DNA of 64,000 nucleotides, taken from contig NZ_CP024985.1 in the NCBI RefSeq assembly GCF_002803845.1, positions 6,769,501 through 6,833,500 on the forward strand, read 5' to 3'. Positions within the stretch are counted from its first letter, which is position 1. Each line of letters begins with the position of its first letter. Positions 1-8,900 of this stretch are shown in pieces. This DNA comes from Streptomyces lavendulae subsp. lavendulae. Its GTDB lineage: Bacteria; Actinomycetota; Actinomycetes; Streptomycetales; Streptomycetaceae. Below the pieces are notes generated by a model that saw only the letters and a list, made by a program, of their open reading frames with translations, was not told the origin of the DNA and did no database searches. The position numbers and the translations under genes are program-made.

Positions 1-23
1 AACAGCGCCTGGATCTCGGACAT
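1..23 (-). CDS. 5' end of a gene running off the left edge
   Basis: An ATG at 23 on the minus strand opens a frame reading MSEIQAL before the window ends. It is preceded by a strong ribosome binding site, GGGAGGAG on the minus strand at about 28-35. Only seven codons are visible, so no function can be assigned. It is co-oriented with the response regulator upstream and could be its downstream neighbour. The intervening 158 bases (24-181) show no other gene. Confidence 0.5.
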
Positions 24-181
24 ATCGCTCCTCCCGGGCCGGAAGATCCACGATACGCGCGGGCCGCACCGCGGACAGGCGGACCGCTCACCGCTGCGGC
101 CGACGGGCCCGGCGGATCGCCGTACGCCCACCGTGGCGCGACGAACGGCACGTTGGTACGCCGGACGGTCGGGCTCGGGCA

Positions 182-397
182 TCAGGGGGAGGGCCACCCC
201 GCGCCGCCCGCGTGGCCGGGAACGTACGAGTCCCGTTCCTGCGCGGTGAGGTCACGGTCGACGGCGAAGCAGATCTTCCGGATCGCCGCCGAGGGCTCGA
301 AGAGGACGTTCCACAGCCGTACCGTCATGTCGATGCCGCCGGTGGCGAGGGTGCGCCCGTCGGGGCTGAACGCGACCGCCTCCACCGGTGCGGTGTG
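182..397 (-). pseudogene. C-terminal relic of a WD40-repeat protein
   Basis: The frame after the response-regulator stop reads as one WD40 blade (VEAVAFSPDGRTLATGG, then VRLWN) followed by an AIRKICFAVDRDLTAQE-type tail ending near YVPG. That tail is what I know from the C termini of large Streptomyces nSTAND/kinase WD40 proteins. A real member has many blades and an N-terminal effector; here only about 70 residues remain. The remnant abuts the response-regulator stop, lacks its own ribosome binding site (the only near-start is an internal GTG at 385), and is probably the scar of a deletion. It is unlikely to be functional. Confidence 0.7.
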
Positions 398-399
398 CG

Positions 400-1239
400 C
401 TAGCCCGTCGCCCGGCGCATGAGGAGGTCGCGGAGGTCGCGGGCGTGCCGACGGCTGACCTGGAGTTCCGCCGGGCCCACCCGCACGCTCGTGGTCCCCG
501 CCTCCATGCGCAACTCGTCGATCCGGCCCAGCGCCACCAGGTGGCGGCGGTGGATCCGGACGAACCCGCGGGCCGCCCAGCGTTCCTCCAGGGTGGACAG
601 CGGGATCCGCACCAGGTGGCTGCCCCCGTCGGTGTGCAGCCGGGCGTAGTCGCCCTGGGCCTCCACGTACGCGATGTCCGCGATCGCCACGAACCGTGTG
701 ACGCCGCCCAGTTCGACCGCGATCTGCTCCGGGACGCGCTCGACGGCACCGGCACCGGCACCGACACCGGCCTCCGCGCCCGCCGGGGGCACGGGGGTGC
801 GCAGGTCCGGGACGGCCGGTTCGGGGGCCGGCTGCGCCCCGTCCGGCCGGCCCAGGAGGGCGCGGGCCCGCCGGACCGCCTCCGCCAGCCGCTCCGGCCG
901 GACCGGCTTGAGGACGTAGTCCACGGCCTTGAGGTCGAAGGCCTGGACGGCGAAGCCCTCGTGCGCGGTGACGAACACGATCAGCGGGGGACGGGCGAAC
1001 CCGCTGAGCAGCCGGGCGATGTCCAGCCCCGTCAGGCCGGCCATCTGGATGTCCAGGAACACCACGTCGATGCCGTCGGGGCCGTCCGGCCCGCCCTCCA
1101 GCGCCCGGGTGATACGGCGCAGCGCTCCGGTGGCGTCGGAGGCGCCCTCGGCACTGCGGACCCGGGGATCGGAGCGCAGCAGGTAGAGGAGTTCCTCCAG
1201 GAGCGGCTTCTCGTCGTCTACGGCCAGTACGCGCAGCAT
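400..1239 (-). CDS. LytTR-family two-component response regulator
   Basis: This is a 279-residue response regulator that would bind DNA when phosphorylated. The N-terminal receiver (about 1-125) starts MLRVLAVDDEKPLL, has the acidic pair at the start, the phospho-acceptor Asp in VVFLDIQM, and the late Lys in DYVLKPVRP. A Pro/Ala linker follows, then a C-terminal LytTR domain (about 170-275, IAVELGGVTRFV to LQVSRRHARDLR). ATG 1239 gives the conventional receiver start; an in-frame GTG at 1257 would add six residues, and neither has a strong Shine-Dalgarno sequence. No histidine kinase is visible; one could lie beyond the left edge. The gene ends against a WD40 relic. Confidence 0.9.
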   Translation of the reverse strand: MLRVLAVDDEKPLLEELLYLLRSDPRVRSAEGASDATGALRRITRALEGGPDGPDGIDVVFLDIQMAGLTGLDIARLLSGFARPPLIVFVTAHEGFAVQAFDLKAVDYVLKPVRPERLAEAVRRARALLGRPDGAQPAPEPAVPDLRTPVPPAGAEAGVGAGAGAVERVPEQIAVELGGVTRFVAIADIAYVEAQGDYARLHTDGGSHLVRIPLSTLEERWAARGFVRIHRRHLVALGRIDELRMEAGTTSVRVGPAELQVSRRHARDLRDLLMRRATG

Positions 1240-1365
1240 GGGGCTCACTCTAGGCAACGGCGCCCTGCCGGGAAACGGCGCGCGGCCCCCGCCCGGGGGG
1301 AGGGGGGCGGGGACCGCGCGGATCGGGAGTGGGGGAGTGGGGCCCGGGGAGGGCGGGGGCGGGGG

Positions 1366-2331
1366 TTACTGGACGGTGATGAGCTTGCCGTCGGGGGCGA
1401 CGGCGTACCAGGTGCCGCCCACGCCCTGGCCGTTGGTGTCGCCGGCCTTCTTGTCACCGGTGAAGGTGTAGACGGGCCAGCAGTTGACGGTCTGCTGCTT
1501 CTTGCCGTCGGGCCGGTCGAGGACCAGGTAGTTCTTCTCGATGATGCCCTTGGCGTTGACCTTGTCCACCGGCGGGACGACGGGCCACTTGGCGACGCAG
1601 TCGCCCTCGCACTTGGAGACCATCGGCCAGGCGGTGTCCGGCTTGAAGCGGTAGACGGTCATGCCGTTGCCGTCGACGATGTGCTCGCCGAGCTTGGCGT
1701 CCTTGGCCACGGTCAGGGCGCCCGAGGCCTGTCCGGCGCCCGCTCCCGTCCCCGCTCCGGTCCCGGCGCCCGCGGCGGGCTTCGCGGCCTTCTTGCCGTC
1801 GGGGGCCAGGGCGAACCAGGTGCCGCCGACGCCCTGCCCGTTCAGGTCGCCCGCCTTGGTGTCCTTGGCGAAGCGGTACGCGGGCCAGCCGGCCACCGTC
1901 AGCTGCTTGCTGCCGTCCTTGCGGACCACCTCGCCCAGCATGGCCGGGTCCATGCCCGCCGCGGCGGTCGCGTCGCCCGCCGGGACCGGGGGCCAGGCCT
2001 TGGCGCAGTCGCCGTCGCAGTTCGAGGCCGGCGGCTTGGCGGTGTCCTTGTCGAAGCGGTAGAGGGTGAAGCCCGCGCTGTCGGTGAGGACGGAGCCGAG
2101 CTGGTCGGTGGAGGCGATCGCCAGCTGCCCGCCGGCCTTGGCGCCGGTGGCCGCCGCGTCCTGGGCGGGCTTCTCGTTGCCGTAGGGGTCGGCGGCGGGG
2201 GCCTGGGCGTCGGCGACCGCACCGGCCGGCTTGGTCGCGTCGGCGGCCTTGTCGTACCCGCCGCAGGCCGTCGCCGCGAGGGTGACGACGACCGCGACCG
2301 CCGCCAGGGAAGTTCCGCGCTTGATGCCCAT
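1366..2331 (-). CDS. SCO0930-type repeat lipoprotein
   Basis: This is a 321-residue secreted lipoprotein of unknown function. Residues 1-23 form a lipoprotein signal ending in ATAC, so Cys23 is the predicted lipid anchor. After an Ala/Pro-rich spacer come two long copies of the COG4315 'secreted repeat' unit. Each has a GxTLYRF/GMTVYRF strand, a CDGDCAKAWP/CEGDCVAKWP Cys pair, and a closing NGQGVGGTW motif. The paired cysteines probably form disulfides outside the membrane. The start ATG 2331 has GGGAGAG upstream; the longer in-frame extension lacks a signal peptide. It sits between an SGNH hydrolase and a response regulator on the same strand, with about 120-bp gaps, so an operon is possible but not shown. 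Confidence 0.88.
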   Translation of the reverse strand: MGIKRGTSLAAVAVVVTLAATACGGYDKAADATKPAGAVADAQAPAADPYGNEKPAQDAAATGAKAGGQLAIASTDQLGSVLTDSAGFTLYRFDKDTAKPPASNCDGDCAKAWPPVPAGDATAAAGMDPAMLGEVVRKDGSKQLTVAGWPAYRFAKDTKAGDLNGQGVGGTWFALAPDGKKAAKPAAGAGTGAGTGAGAGQASGALTVAKDAKLGEHIVDGNGMTVYRFKPDTAWPMVSKCEGDCVAKWPVVPPVDKVNAKGIIEKNYLVLDRPDGKKQQTVNCWPVYTFTGDKKAGDTNGQGVGGTWYAVAPDGKLITVQ

Positions 2332-2448
2332 GTCGATCTCTCCCACGTGTGGTGTCTGCCGATTCCGTCGCCGGAGGATCGGCAACTTGTGCAGGACACG
2401 GGCCGGCGGGAGCGTTCTGTTCAGCGGGACCGGTATGAGCTGTTTCAC

Positions 2449-3468
2449 TCACACTCCGTCGAACCCGGCCCGCCGTGCGGCCGTGACCACAGCGAGGCCG
2501 AGAATCCGGTGCCCCTCGTCGTCGGGGTGCAGTCCGTCCGCGAGGTGCTCGGGTCCCAGCAGGTCACGGCCCGGCAGCAGGGCGAGCCGGCCGTCCCCGG
2601 CGGCGATCCGGTCACGGGTGGCCCGCTCCATGGCGTCGCGCAGGGCGCCCAGGGTCGCGCCGAGGCGGTTGGGGGTCCGTTCGGCGTCGGGGCGCAGCAC
2701 GGGGGAGAGCAGCAGCAGGGGGGTGCGGGGGTGGCCCTGGCGGATCAGGTCGAGGAACGTGCGGGTGGTCTCGTAGAGGAGGGGCGCGGTGAAGGGCACC
2801 CGGGACCAGCAGTTCGTGCCGAAGGCGAGGGTGAGGACGTCGGCGGGGAGGGTGGCGAGCTGCTCGGCGGTGGCGAGTTCTCCGCGGGCCGCGCCCGCGT
2901 AGCCGAGGTTGACCGTGTCCCAGCCCAGCGCCCGGCCCGCGACGGCGGGCCAGCCGTGGGCGGGCCGGGTGGACCACCAGCCTTCGGTGATGGAGTCGCC
3001 GTGCACCACCCAGCGCGGGCCCCGGGGGGCGGGCGCGAGGGGGCCGCCGATCCCGCGCAGGCCCAGGACCGCGGGGGACTGGGCCTCGGGCGGGTGCAGG
3101 GTGAAGGGGCCGCCGCCGCGGGGCAGCGGGAGGCGTACGACGGACTCGGTGGCGGGCTCGGTGAACACCTCGGTGATCCGGCCGTGGCGGTTCCACAGGG
3201 CGAAGCCGTGCGCGAGGTCGCGCAGCGCGTCGGTGGGGCCCGGCACGGTGGCCCGGTAGCGGATCTCCACGGCGTGCGCGGACCCGGCGGTGAACTCCAG
3301 CCGCACCCCTATGGGAAGGGTGGCGCGCTCGCCGGTGTCCCAGGGCAGCCGCATCGTGTCGGCCGGGTCGGCGCGCACGGGGCGCCCCTCGTGCAGCCAG
3401 GCGACCCCGCGCAGGAACGGTCCGGGATCCAGCCACCGCTCGTCGGACTCCGTCTGCGTCGGCCTCAC
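2449..3468 (-). CDS. SGNH/GDSL-family hydrolase
   Basis: This is a 339-residue serine hydrolase of the SGNH fold, likely acting on an ester such as an acetylated sugar. The nucleophile block is VVHGDSITEGWW (block I), the oxyanion Asn lies in LAFGTNCW, and the catalytic Asp/His pair is in DGLHPDDEGH near the C terminus. The N-terminal ~160 residues form a beta-rich accessory domain, as in two-domain carbohydrate-esterase-like members. I prefer GTG 3468 because CGGAGGCGAAGA precedes it; the longer frame from GTG 3501 has no ribosome binding site. No signal peptide is evident. The substrate cannot be told from sequence. Confidence 0.87.
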   Translation of the reverse strand: MRPTQTESDERWLDPGPFLRGVAWLHEGRPVRADPADTMRLPWDTGERATLPIGVRLEFTAGSAHAVEIRYRATVPGPTDALRDLAHGFALWNRHGRITEVFTEPATESVVRLPLPRGGGPFTLHPPEAQSPAVLGLRGIGGPLAPAPRGPRWVVHGDSITEGWWSTRPAHGWPAVAGRALGWDTVNLGYAGAARGELATAEQLATLPADVLTLAFGTNCWSRVPFTAPLLYETTRTFLDLIRQGHPRTPLLLLSPVLRPDAERTPNRLGATLGALRDAMERATRDRIAAGDGRLALLPGRDLLGPEHLADGLHPDDEGHRILGLAVVTAARRAGFDGV

Positions 3469-3557
3469 TCTTCGCCTCCGATCGTCGGACAGGGGAACCA
3501 CGGGGCACGCTGCGGCATGTCTGACGCCGTGTCAAGAAAGGGGGTCGAGGGAGGGCT

Positions 3558-3635
3558 GCGCAGTGATCGATCATCTGTGCGCAACAAACGTCCATCTCGG
3601 ACAGATCCGCGCAATGATCGTTCGCCAATGTGCAA
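3558..3635. promoter_or_regulatory. Two 27-bp operator-like repeats, 51 bp apart
   Basis: Copies at 3558-3584 and 3609-3635 both begin GCGCA(G/A)TGATCG and end TG(C/T)GCAA, and agree at 19 of 27 positions. Each is also an imperfect palindrome (GCGCA...TGCGC-like ends). Start-to-start spacing is 51 bp, close to five DNA turns, so bound proteins would face the same side. The permease and its Lrp/AsnC-family regulator follow, making Lrp-type binding the natural inference. A further GGTGCATT half-site lies near 3640. The rest of the 352-bp gap (3469-3820) shows no gene. Confidence 0.6.
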
Positions 3636-3820
3636 GGATGGTGCATTACGGGCGGTATCACTCAGCTCGTAGGCTCACTCGCTGTACGTGGAGTGGCGCG
3701 GACCGCCTGCTCGGCGGTCCCCCCATGCCCAGACAGGGTTCACCCCTGCCTCGGAACTGCTCCGGACCGCTGCGGTCGACGCCTGACAGTCCCCATCCGC
3801 AGTGTCAAAGGAGTCCCTTC

Positions 3821-5290
3821 GTGCTCGATCACGGCCAGGCGCCACCGCTCACGTCCGAGGCCCGCAAGCCCGCCAACCCCCTGCTCCGCCGCAAGCCGGT
3901 GGAGCGACTGGTCGCCGAGGGCGGTCAGGGCGAGGGCGGCTCGCTGCGCCGCTCGCTCACCATGTGGCAGCTGACGATGATCAGCATCGGCGCCACCCTG
4001 GGCACCGGCATCTTCGTCGTCCTCGGCACCGCCGCCCCCAAGGCCGGCCCGGCCGTCACGATCTCCTTCATCCTCGCGGGCCTGACCGCGCTGTTCTCGG
4101 CCCTGTCCTACGCCGAGCTGGCCGGTTCCGTCCCGGTCTCCGGCTCCTCGTACTCCTACGCGTACGCCACCATGGGCGAGCTCATCGCCTGGATCTGCGG
4201 CTGGTGCCTGGTCCTGGAGTACGCCGTCTCCGTCGCGGCCGTGGCCGTCGGCTGGGGCCAGTACCTCAACGAGCTCCTCGACGGGACCATCGGGGTCACC
4301 ATCCCCTCGGCGGTCTCCGCACCGCTGGGCGAGGGCGGGTTCATCAACCTGCCGGCGCTGGTCGTCGTCCTGCTCTCCATGGTCTTCCTGATGCGCGGCG
4401 CCAAGGAGAGCGCCACGGTCAACTCGATCATGGTCGGGGTGAAGATCGTCACCCTGCTGCTCTTCATCGGCATCGGCGTCATGGGCATCAAGGCCGGCAA
4501 CTACACCCCGCTCGCCCCGCTGGGCGTCACCGGCATCAGCGCCGCCGCCTCCACCCTCTTCTTCTCGTACATCGGCTTCGACGCCGCCTCCACCGCCGGT
4601 GAGGAAGCCAAGAACCCGAAGAAGGACCTGCCGCGCGCGATCATGCTCTCGCTGGGCATCGTCACCGTCCTCTACGTCCTGGTCGCCTTCGTCGCCGTCG
4701 GCGCCATGCCGTGGCAGGACTTCGAGGGCACCGAGGCCGCGCTCGCCCAGATCATGACCGACGTCACCGGCCACAGCTTCTGGGGCGTCGTCCTCGCCGC
4801 CGGCGCCGTGATCGCGATCTTCTCCGTCGTCTTCGCCGTCCTCTACGGCCAGACCCGCATCCTCTTCGCGATGTCCCGCGACGGTCTCGTCCCCAAGGTC
4901 TTCGCCAAGGTCGACGAGAAGACCGGCGCCCCCCGCGCCAACGTCATCCTCGTCTCCGTCTTCTGCGGCCTCCTCGCGGCCTTCATCCCGCTGGGCAAGC
5001 TCGCCGACGCCACCAGCATCGGCACCCTCTTCGCCTTCGGCCTGGTCAACGTCGCCGTGATCATCCTGCGCCGCACCAAGCCCGACATGCCGCGCACCTT
5101 CAAGGTGGCGCTCTTCCCCGTCACGCCGATCCTGGGCTTCCTCGCCTGCGGCTACATGATGTTCAGTCTCGATATGGCCACGTGGATCGTCTTCGGTGGC
5201 TGGATGGCAGTCGGCCTCGTGGTGTACTTCACCTACGGCATCCGCCGCTCCCGCCTGGCCACCGAAGAAGTGGCCACAGCAGAAATGTGA
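3821..5290 (+). CDS. APC-superfamily amino-acid permease
   Basis: This is a 489-residue integral membrane transporter for amino acids, of the cationic amino-acid transporter/YfnA-like branch. The first helix carries the APC signature GATLGTGIFVVLG. About twelve hydrophobic segments follow, and FDAASTAGEEAKNPKKDLP is the conserved mid-protein motif. GTG 3821 is chosen because AAAGGAG lies 7 bases upstream. The soluble N-terminal tail is basic (RRKPVERL). The Lrp/AsnC gene starts 10 bp after the stop, so the two are probably co-transcribed and the regulator controls uptake. Specificity (lysine, arginine or other) is not determinable here. Confidence 0.92.
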   Translation: MLDHGQAPPLTSEARKPANPLLRRKPVERLVAEGGQGEGGSLRRSLTMWQLTMISIGATLGTGIFVVLGTAAPKAGPAVTISFILAGLTALFSALSYAELAGSVPVSGSSYSYAYATMGELIAWICGWCLVLEYAVSVAAVAVGWGQYLNELLDGTIGVTIPSAVSAPLGEGGFINLPALVVVLLSMVFLMRGAKESATVNSIMVGVKIVTLLLFIGIGVMGIKAGNYTPLAPLGVTGISAAASTLFFSYIGFDAASTAGEEAKNPKKDLPRAIMLSLGIVTVLYVLVAFVAVGAMPWQDFEGTEAALAQIMTDVTGHSFWGVVLAAGAVIAIFSVVFAVLYGQTRILFAMSRDGLVPKVFAKVDEKTGAPRANVILVSVFCGLLAAFIPLGKLADATSIGTLFAFGLVNVAVIILRRTKPDMPRTFKVALFPVTPILGFLACGYMMFSLDMATWIVFGGWMAVGLVVYFTYGIRRSRLATEEVATAEM

Positions 5291-5300
5291 TCCACCCGCA

Positions 5301-5747
5301 GTGCGACTGAACGATCTCGACGAACGCATCGTGCACGCCCTCGCCGAGGACGCCCGCCGTTCCTACGCGGACATCGGCTCCGAGGTCGGCCTCTCGGCCC
5401 CCGCCGTCAAGCGGCGCGTCGACCGGCTGCGCGCCGAAGGCGCCATCACCGGGTTCACCGTCCGCGTGGACCCGGCGGCCATGGGCTGGGAGACCGAGGG
5501 CTTCATCGAGATCTACTGCCGCCACAACACCTCGCCGGACGACATCCGGCGAGGGCTGGAGCGGTACCCCGAGGTGGTGTCCGCGTCGACCGTCACCGGC
5601 GACGCGGACGCCCTGGTCCAGGTCTTCGCCTCCGACATGCGCCACTTCGAGCGGGTGCTGGAGCGCATCGCGGGCGAGCCCTTCGTGGAACGCACCAAGT
5701 CGGTCCTGGTCCTCTCCCCCCTGCTGCGCCGCTTCACCTCTGTTTGA
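5301..5747 (+). CDS. Lrp/AsnC-family transcriptional regulator
   Basis: This is a 148-residue feast/famine regulator. Residues 1-60 hold the winged helix-turn-helix (LNDLDERIVHALAEDARRS, then VGLSAPAVKRRVDRL). The C-terminal RAM/AsnC effector domain follows (GFIEIYCRHNTSPDD, SASTVTGDADALVQVF). GTG 5301 is the only sensible start; it lies 10 bp past the permease stop with little Shine-Dalgarno sequence, suggesting translational coupling. The likely targets are the phased repeats at 3558-3635 upstream of the permease, with an amino acid as effector; both points are inference from position. Confidence 0.92.
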   Translation: MRLNDLDERIVHALAEDARRSYADIGSEVGLSAPAVKRRVDRLRAEGAITGFTVRVDPAAMGWETEGFIEIYCRHNTSPDDIRRGLERYPEVVSASTVTGDADALVQVFASDMRHFERVLERIAGEPFVERTKSVLVLSPLLRRFTSV

Positions 5748-5775
5748 GGGGAGGCTTCGCCTCCGGGGCGCCGGT

Positions 5776-5857
5776 GCCGTGCTCTCAGGGGCGTACGTCC
5801 TCAGAAACCGCTCGTTCCTCGCGGTTTCCTCCGGGCGTGCGCCCCTGAGAGCACGGC
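5776..5857. repeat. Long nested inverted repeat, probable terminator or cruciform
   Basis: Outer arms at 5776-5797 and 5836-5857 (GCCGTGCTCTCAGGGGCG plus four bases) match at 21 of 22 positions. Nested inside is a second hairpin, GAAACCGC at 5804-5811 with GCGGTTTC at 5821-5828. A short hairpin GGAGGC-TTC-GCCTCC (5750-5764) sits directly after the Lrp stop. The structure follows the permease-lrp unit and precedes a long gene, so termination is the simplest role. There is no T-run, and a small mobile palindromic element is the alternative. Confidence 0.6.
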
Positions 5858-5970
5858 GCGCCCCTTCGGCTCAGCCTCCCCGTGCGGGCTGCGAGGCGGG
5901 GGACGGGGCTCTTTCCCGCGGCGGGATCGAGGGCCGGGGGCTGTCACAGGGGCGTGTCAGGATCGGCGAC

Positions 5971-8900
5971 ATGAAGATCCAGATCCTGCCGCCGGCCGAA
6001 CCGCACCGCTCGACCGTCTACCCGGACTGGGCCGCGGCCCACGATCCCGCCCGCGCCGCGGACGCCGCCGCGCTCTTCGCCGAGGCCCTCTCCACCCTCC
6101 ACACCGCCTACGAGAAGCCCGGCCGGTACGTGGACGGCCTGGAGCGGCTCGTCAGGACCCTGGAACCCGCCCACCTGCCCTGGTTCTGGGACACCCTCGG
6201 GCACCGGCTGATCCCCTGGCACCTGCGCTCCGCGGCCCGCGCCCACGCCCTCGCCCGCAAGGCCGAGCAGGCCCACCGGCTCCCCGTCGACCCCGACTGG
6301 CACCGGGCCAACCTGCTGCTCTTCGCCCGCGCCGGAGCCCTCCCCGCCACCGCCATCGGGACCCACCAGACCTGGCTCACCGCCACCCTGGACCCCCGGG
6401 CCGCGCACGAGGAGTTCGTACGCTTCCTGGAGGCCTGGGCCGCCTCGCCCGGCGAGCCCCCCGCCGACCTGGCCCGCCGCCTGCGGATCTCCGCCCGCGC
6501 GGCCGGAGCCGGCACCGCCGAGGAAGCCCGGGTACTGGGCGCCCTGCTCGGCGCCGCCCACGGCAAGGACGTCCCCGACCGGCTGCTCGACGCCGCCACG
6601 GCCCTGCTGACCGAGCACCCCCCGGCCGACGACACCGCCGCCCTGCTCCTCGACCTGTTCCCCGAGAGCCGCGGCGACGCCGGTGCCTGGCTGCGGCTGC
6701 TCCTGGCCTGCGGGGCCGCCGACGCCGCCGCGGCCGGGCGGATCGTCCCCGAAGGCGGCCTCGACGGCTGGTTCGCGCGCTACACCCACCGCTTCGGCCA
6801 CGGCCGCTCCGGCAGCGGCATCATGCGCCAGCCCATGCCCGCCGAACTCTTCGAGCTGCTGACCCGCTGGGCCCCCCGGCTGCGCGCCGCCGCCCCGCTG
6901 CGCCTGCACGAGGACCGCTACCGCCACCCCGGGCTCGACGCCGACCTGCTCGACGCCTGCCTCGCCGAGGGCATCGCCGTCGAGGACCCCGGACCCGCCG
7001 TGCGGCTGGAGTTCCGGGACGGCCGCTCCCGGCGCGACCTCAAGGCCCTGGCCGCGGACCCCGTCTTCGGCCCCCGCCTGGAGGGCACCGTCCACGAGGC
7101 CCTGCGCACCGCGGGCAGCGCCATCACCCGCCTCCCGCACAACGCGGGCATCGCCGCCGGCGTGCACGGCCGGGTCGAAGCCCTCCTCGACGCCCTGCGC
7201 GGCGGCGGACTCGCCGCCGCCGACGAAGCCGTCGACGAGCTCCACGGACTGCTGGACCGCCCCACCGCCCGCGCCCTGGACGGCATCGAGGAAGCACTGG
7301 CCGGCCTGGACCTCACCGGCCCCCTCGGCCGCGCCCTGCGCGCCGGGCTCCCCGAGGAGTTCGGCTGGCCCGCCCTGGACGAGGCCGTCGCCGAGCTCGG
7401 CGGCCCCGACCGCGTCGTCGGCGTGACCAGCACCTGGCCCGTCCTCACCGTCTACGGCCCGGACCGCGCCTTCGCCGTCGACCACGCCGGCCGGCGCGAC
7501 GCCTGCGCCTTCCGGATCCCCGGAACCGCACCCCGGCCCGCCGCAACCCCCGACGAGCCGGCCGCCGCGGCGCCCTCGCTCACCGTGCACCACATCGGCG
7601 GACAGTTCCTCGTCGCCTGGAGCGACGCCGGCAACAACGTTCCCGACCGCGCCTTCTGGACCGACCACCCCGAAGACGTCTTCGAGCCCGAGCAGACGTA
7701 CGGCCTGCGCCGCTACGGCGGCATGGTCCAGAACGGCCTCGGCTACCAGTTCGCCACCCCCGACGGCACCGGCCGCCACGACGGCCGCGTCGTCCTGCGC
7801 CCCGGCGGGCGCGGGGGCATCGGCCACCACGACGTCCAGATGAGCGACGGCACCCGCTTCTGGAGCGCCCGGACCTTCTGCTCCTGGGGCAGTTGGACCC
7901 GCGTCGACCCCGACACCGGGGAACGCGGCACCGACCGCACCCCGCCCGCCTTCCACACCGCCACCGAACCCCCGCCCGGCACCCGGCTCTTCGGGGACGT
8001 GCAGTCCCTCGCCGTGCTGCCCCCCGGCGCCCCCGCCTCCCCGCTCGGACAGGACGGCCGCCTCGTCGGATTCCGCGTCCTCCACCGCACCCCCTACGCC
8101 GGCCCCTCGCCCCGCGAGTTCCTCCTCCAGGGCACCGACGGCCGCAGCGCCTCCTACCGCAGCCGGCGCCCGGGCCGCCGTCCCTGGGCGGTCCTGCGCA
8201 TGCCCGCGGGCGGCGAGGACGCGGTCCTCGCGGGCGAGGAGACCGTCCGCTGCCACTCCGCCGAGGACAACTCCCTCCTGTGGCAGGTCCACGGCTTCCC
8301 CGGCTCCGACCGCCGCCGCGCCCCCGGCTTCGGCGACGGCGCCGGACCCGTACCGCCGCCCGCGTTCTGGCACTTCCTGACCCCCCGCGACGAGACCTCC
8401 TCACACGCCCTGCGGACCGTCGCCGAGCCCCTCGTACGGGACCTCCTCGACGCCGCCGTGCGCGCAGACCCGGCCCCCGCGCTCCCCGGGGCGCTCGAAC
8501 CGCGGATCGCCGAAGGCGTCGCCCGCGCCGCCCACCGCGCCGCCGACATCCTGCGCCGCCGCCGGGCCCTGTCCCGCCGCGTCGCCCTCCTGCGCGCCGA
8601 ACCGGCCGTGTCGCTGCGCACCGAAGTACCCGACACCGAACTCACCCCCGCCCTGCTCGGGCTGCTGCCCGACCGGCGCCGCCACCACGGCTGCCCCGAG
8701 CCCCAGCCGCAGCCCGCCCTGCTCACCGCCGTCGCCGCCGACGGCCGCCACCTGCGCGGGGAGATCGACGAGGAGACCCGGCTGCTCGCCCTGCCCGCCG
8801 ACCCCGCGCCCTGGCAGCCGCTCGTGGGCCGGATCGGCGCCGTCGCCTGGCGGGCCTGCGCCGCCACCACCTCCGACGCGGACCGGGCCGCGCTCGCCGC

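Noticed and set aside
388..3672. A 1094-codon open plus-strand frame across the left region
   Set aside because: It is antisense to the response regulator, lipoprotein and SGNH hydrolase, which have clear domain motifs. Its product is low-complexity Arg/Gly/Ala, a high-GC artefact.
5944..8373. Long minus-strand frame opposite the 1542-residue gene
   Set aside because: Gly/Ala/Glu-rich nonsense composition, no ribosome binding site or motif; the plus frame has normal codon bias.
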